This document shows, one piece after another, positions 62,166 through 64,000 of a stretch of 64,000 nt of DNA. The stretch is from Cotesia glomerata (Eukaryota > Arthropoda > Insecta > Hymenoptera > Braconidae): contig NC_058160.1 of assembly GCF_020080835.1 (NCBI RefSeq), forward strand, positions 27,825,152-27,889,151, in the 5' to 3' direction. Numbering within the stretch: position 1 is the first letter of the stretch; each line of letters opens with the position of its first letter. The translations under genes were made by a program, and so were the position numbers. The notes beneath the pieces were generated by a model. It saw only the letters and a list, made by a program, of their open reading frames with translations. It ran no database searches and was not told the origin of the DNA.

Positions 62166-62970
62166 AAAGTTAAATAATAGAATAAAAATCATTTATGAAT
62201 GTTCTGAAGTAGCTTATTTGACACTAATTTTTAATTTAATCGAATAATAAACCATTTTTTGCTCATACATAATAATTTAATAATATTTGATGAAAAAATT
62301 TGTAGAAAAAACTAAAAATTATATTAGTCTTACGTAAAGTCTGATATGATCATATATGAAATTTTTCCACAGGTAGAAAACATCTCAATAGTGCGCGCAT
62401 CAAAAAGAGGGAGCATCTTTCTTATGAAAATTCATAAATAAATGATAAAATAATGTAATAAAAAAATCTATTGAGACATTAGCTCAGAATGAGGTGAATA
62501 AGAGGCTTGATATTTGCAAACAATTTTATATAATTACTGAAAGGTGACGACCCTTATTTAAATACCACGAGGACCGTGCTTACGCCTTTATTCGCTTGTT
62601 AAACTATCGCTCGATACCTACTTGAGTTAATACCTCTACTCTTAAACTTGTGCGTTTCCGTGTTTTTGATGCTTATACTTCTCTCGCACACTTGGGCACA
62701 CAAACACGCCGCGATTACGGGAGAGACCGAGGTTGAATTACGACGCAATGTACCATTAAATATTACCTCCTTACCGACGCAAAAGGACGACCCGAGACCT
62801 TGGAATTCAGCTATTTCTTCACAGTCATTAACTTGTTTATTAATGCTTTTTTAAAAGTATAAATAAGCTTGTACTTTTATAAGCCTAATTAAAAAATCTG
62901 TTCTTAAATTCGTTTAATCTTGTTTTAAGATATCTTTTTATTTTATTTTTTTACAAATTATCTCTCTACT

Positions 62971-63140
62971 TGGCATGCAAACCGCATTGCGGGCTCGGAA
63001 ATTTTGCGCGGGAGCCGCGGTCAGCCGCGTTTTTATTAACTGCCCGGATACTTCCGGGACGTGCTGTACTTTTAAAACTTCTCGGCAATTGTATCAAGTC
63101 CCCGAGTGATTGCCTGCCCGCATTGCAGGCTACCACTCTG
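62971..63140. other. GC-rich block with clustered small hairpins
   Basis: In strongly AT-rich surroundings, this 170-bp block holds CCCGGA-TACT-TCCGGG (63043-63058), GCCTGC-7 nt-GCAGGC (63112-63130) and GCCGCGGTCAGCCGCG (63014-63029). The word CCGCATTGC occurs at 62982-62990 and CCGCATTGC again at 63118-63126. An overlapping 61-codon frame begins at a non-ATG codon. It could be a structured RNA, a conserved noncoding element or an old GC-rich insertion; no family recognised. Confidence 0.4.
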
Positions 63141-63371
63141 ATAACTATTTTATAATCACCTGGAAAAAATTTTTACATACTACTTAATCATAATTTAACA
63201 TTTACATTTTAATTTTTTCAAAAAGTAATATTTTTTTTTTGTTTTGTTGATATAATATATTAATAAAAATGACTTATTATTACCGATGTTTATTTTGTTA
63301 TCAAAACATATAATTCTTTATTCCTGTGCTATTATAATAATTTCGGACTACAACTTGTCTTATTTGTCCTA

Positions 63372-63701
63372 CACAAAAAAAAAAATGTTCTTGAATCAAG
63401 TATATAATTTTGAAGAACTTAATATTCTTGATTTGAGTAGAAAAATTCTTGATTTAAGGAAATTGTTCTTGATTTAAGGAAATTTTACTTGATTCACTAA
63501 TAAAAGGATTTCTTAGCATTTAAGAAGATTTCTTTGTATTTAAGAAATCATTTCTTAAACATCATTTCTTAGTATTTAAGAAATATTTCTTAGTATTTAT
63601 AATATTTCTTAGTATTTAAGAAATATTTCTTAAATACTAAGAAATCCTTCTATCAGTGTTCAAGAAGTTTTATTTTGAATCATGTTAATTTTTTTTCAGT
63701 G
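63372..63701. mobile_element. Short TIR element carrying a nested MITE
   Basis: Begins CACAAAAAAAAAAATGTTCT and ends TTAATTTTTTTTCAGTG, flanked by TA (63370-63371, 63702-63703). The left interior is nearly the same as 5161-5364 (AAGTATATAATTTTGAAGAA). It is interrupted at 63495-63658 by a CACTGATAGAAGG-family MITE; without that insert it would be about 164 bp. Confidence 0.8.
63495..63658. mobile_element. MITE, CACTGATAGAAGG family (copy 4), nested
   Basis: Starts CACTAATAAAAGGATTTCTT and ends AAGAAATCCTTCTATCAGTG, with TT on both sides (63493-63494, 63659-63660). Removing the insert and one TT restores ACTTGATTCAAGAA, which is the consensus word of the host family. The 2-bp duplication is therefore directly confirmed. 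Inside, TTAGTATTTAAGAAATATTTC is repeated in tandem, trimmed by slippage. Confidence 0.88.
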
Positions 63702-63703
63702 TA

Positions 63704-64000
63704 ACAAATGATTTTTTTTGAAAATTAAAATAATTAAAGTTCAAAATTTTTTTATACTCGACGCTGTATGCAATTTTTGGTCAAAATTATAAAATAAATT
63801 TCGAAATACAAAAATAATCACTCAAAGGTTTGGAATTTGGAATGCAAAAAAAAGAAGATTTTTTTAATTGATGAAGAATGGGGACGGAAATGAAAGGCAA
63901 TGACGTGTGATGGGAAGTACAAAGATGAATTGTGCCTCATTGTCGGGGCGGTAACTAATATTAGAATAATAGTTAGCATAAGAATGTGAATGGGGGTAGA
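63704..64000. other. Gene-free right edge
   Basis: AT-rich to about 63850, then more balanced. Nothing recognisable. Confidence 0.4.

Larger units (their letters stand above)
60533..63371. other. 2.8 kb without a supported gene
   Basis: GC-balanced at 60720-61860, AT-rich to 62500, then GC-balanced to 63160. The 61-codon ATG frame from 62669 to 62854 has a hydrophobic start (MLILLSHTWA) but no recognised domain. It also contains the dispersed repeat at 62040 and the hairpin block at 62971-63140. Confidence 0.4.

Noticed and set aside
62669..62854. 61-codon ATG frame with signal-like N-terminus
   Set aside because: Nothing supports expression; the hydrophobic start alone is common by chance in T-rich DNA.
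1..64000. Integrated viral genes (e.g. bracovirus or nudivirus), given the suspected host group
   Set aside because: No open frame resembles a viral gene family and no flanking excision motif could be recognised; absence is from frame inspection only.
1..64000. Known insect microRNAs
   Set aside because: No well-known mature microRNA sequence was noticed when reading both strands; the strong hairpins present are all transposon palindromes. A covariance or homology search was not possible.

Overview
The window looks like AT-rich noncoding DNA from an insect nuclear genome. I favour a hymenopteran, possibly a braconid parasitoid wasp, but only from the general look of the repeats (short terminal-inverted-repeat elements built on CTTGATTCAAG-like words, small Helitrons, undepleted CpG). 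The order and species are inference. No protein-coding gene can be supported. The longest open frames are about 100-124 codons, several lack an ATG start, and none resembles a family I recognise. Homopolymer-rich stretches alternate with GC-balanced blocks that lack coding structure, as expected for intergenic DNA or a very large intron.

The repeat content can be read in detail. (1) A non-autonomous Helitron family has two full-length copies (541-1816 minus, 25208-26009 plus), a truncated copy (45711-46044) and a probable 5' relic (about 40564). The full copies have 5'-TC and CTAG-3' ends, a hairpin 9-10 nt from the 3' end, and insertion between A and T. Inside are tandem units of about 246 bp, each itself a palindrome. 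(2) A large group of short elements starts CACxG and ends CxGTG, with 2-bp target duplications that are not always TA (TG, CA, AA, TT, TA). Four belong to a CACTGATAGAAGG family and seven or eight to a longer AAAAA-tailed terminus. Two copies interrupt other repeats, so the empty site can be read and confirms the 2-bp duplication. (3) There is a piggyBac-like MITE with intact TTAA flanks (41263-41648). (4) Two SINE bodies lie in inverted orientation around one tRNA-Lys-like head (60001-60532). (5) A near-perfect fold-back element spans 54499-55016. (6) Other repeats include a 3-copy 153-bp tandem array (49850-50310), a recent 120-bp direct duplication (30273/31074) and many microsatellites.

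Layout: 0-8 kb holds Helitron A, fold-backs and short TIR elements. 8-20 kb is mostly GC-balanced single-copy DNA with one weak first-exon candidate (19544-19673). 20-26 kb has TIR elements, a SINE-like sequence and Helitron B. 26-38 kb holds the direct duplication, a three-copy dispersed repeat and MITEs. 38-46 kb holds the piggyBac MITE and Helitron relics. 46-53 kb holds microsatellites and the 153-bp array. 53-64 kb holds the palindrome cluster, the SINE pair, a GC-rich hairpin block and a nested MITE.

No operons, CRISPR arrays, rRNA or viral genes were seen. The most likely new biology is the 2-bp-duplication element group and the palindrome-array Helitrons, whose transcripts would fold into long hairpins.
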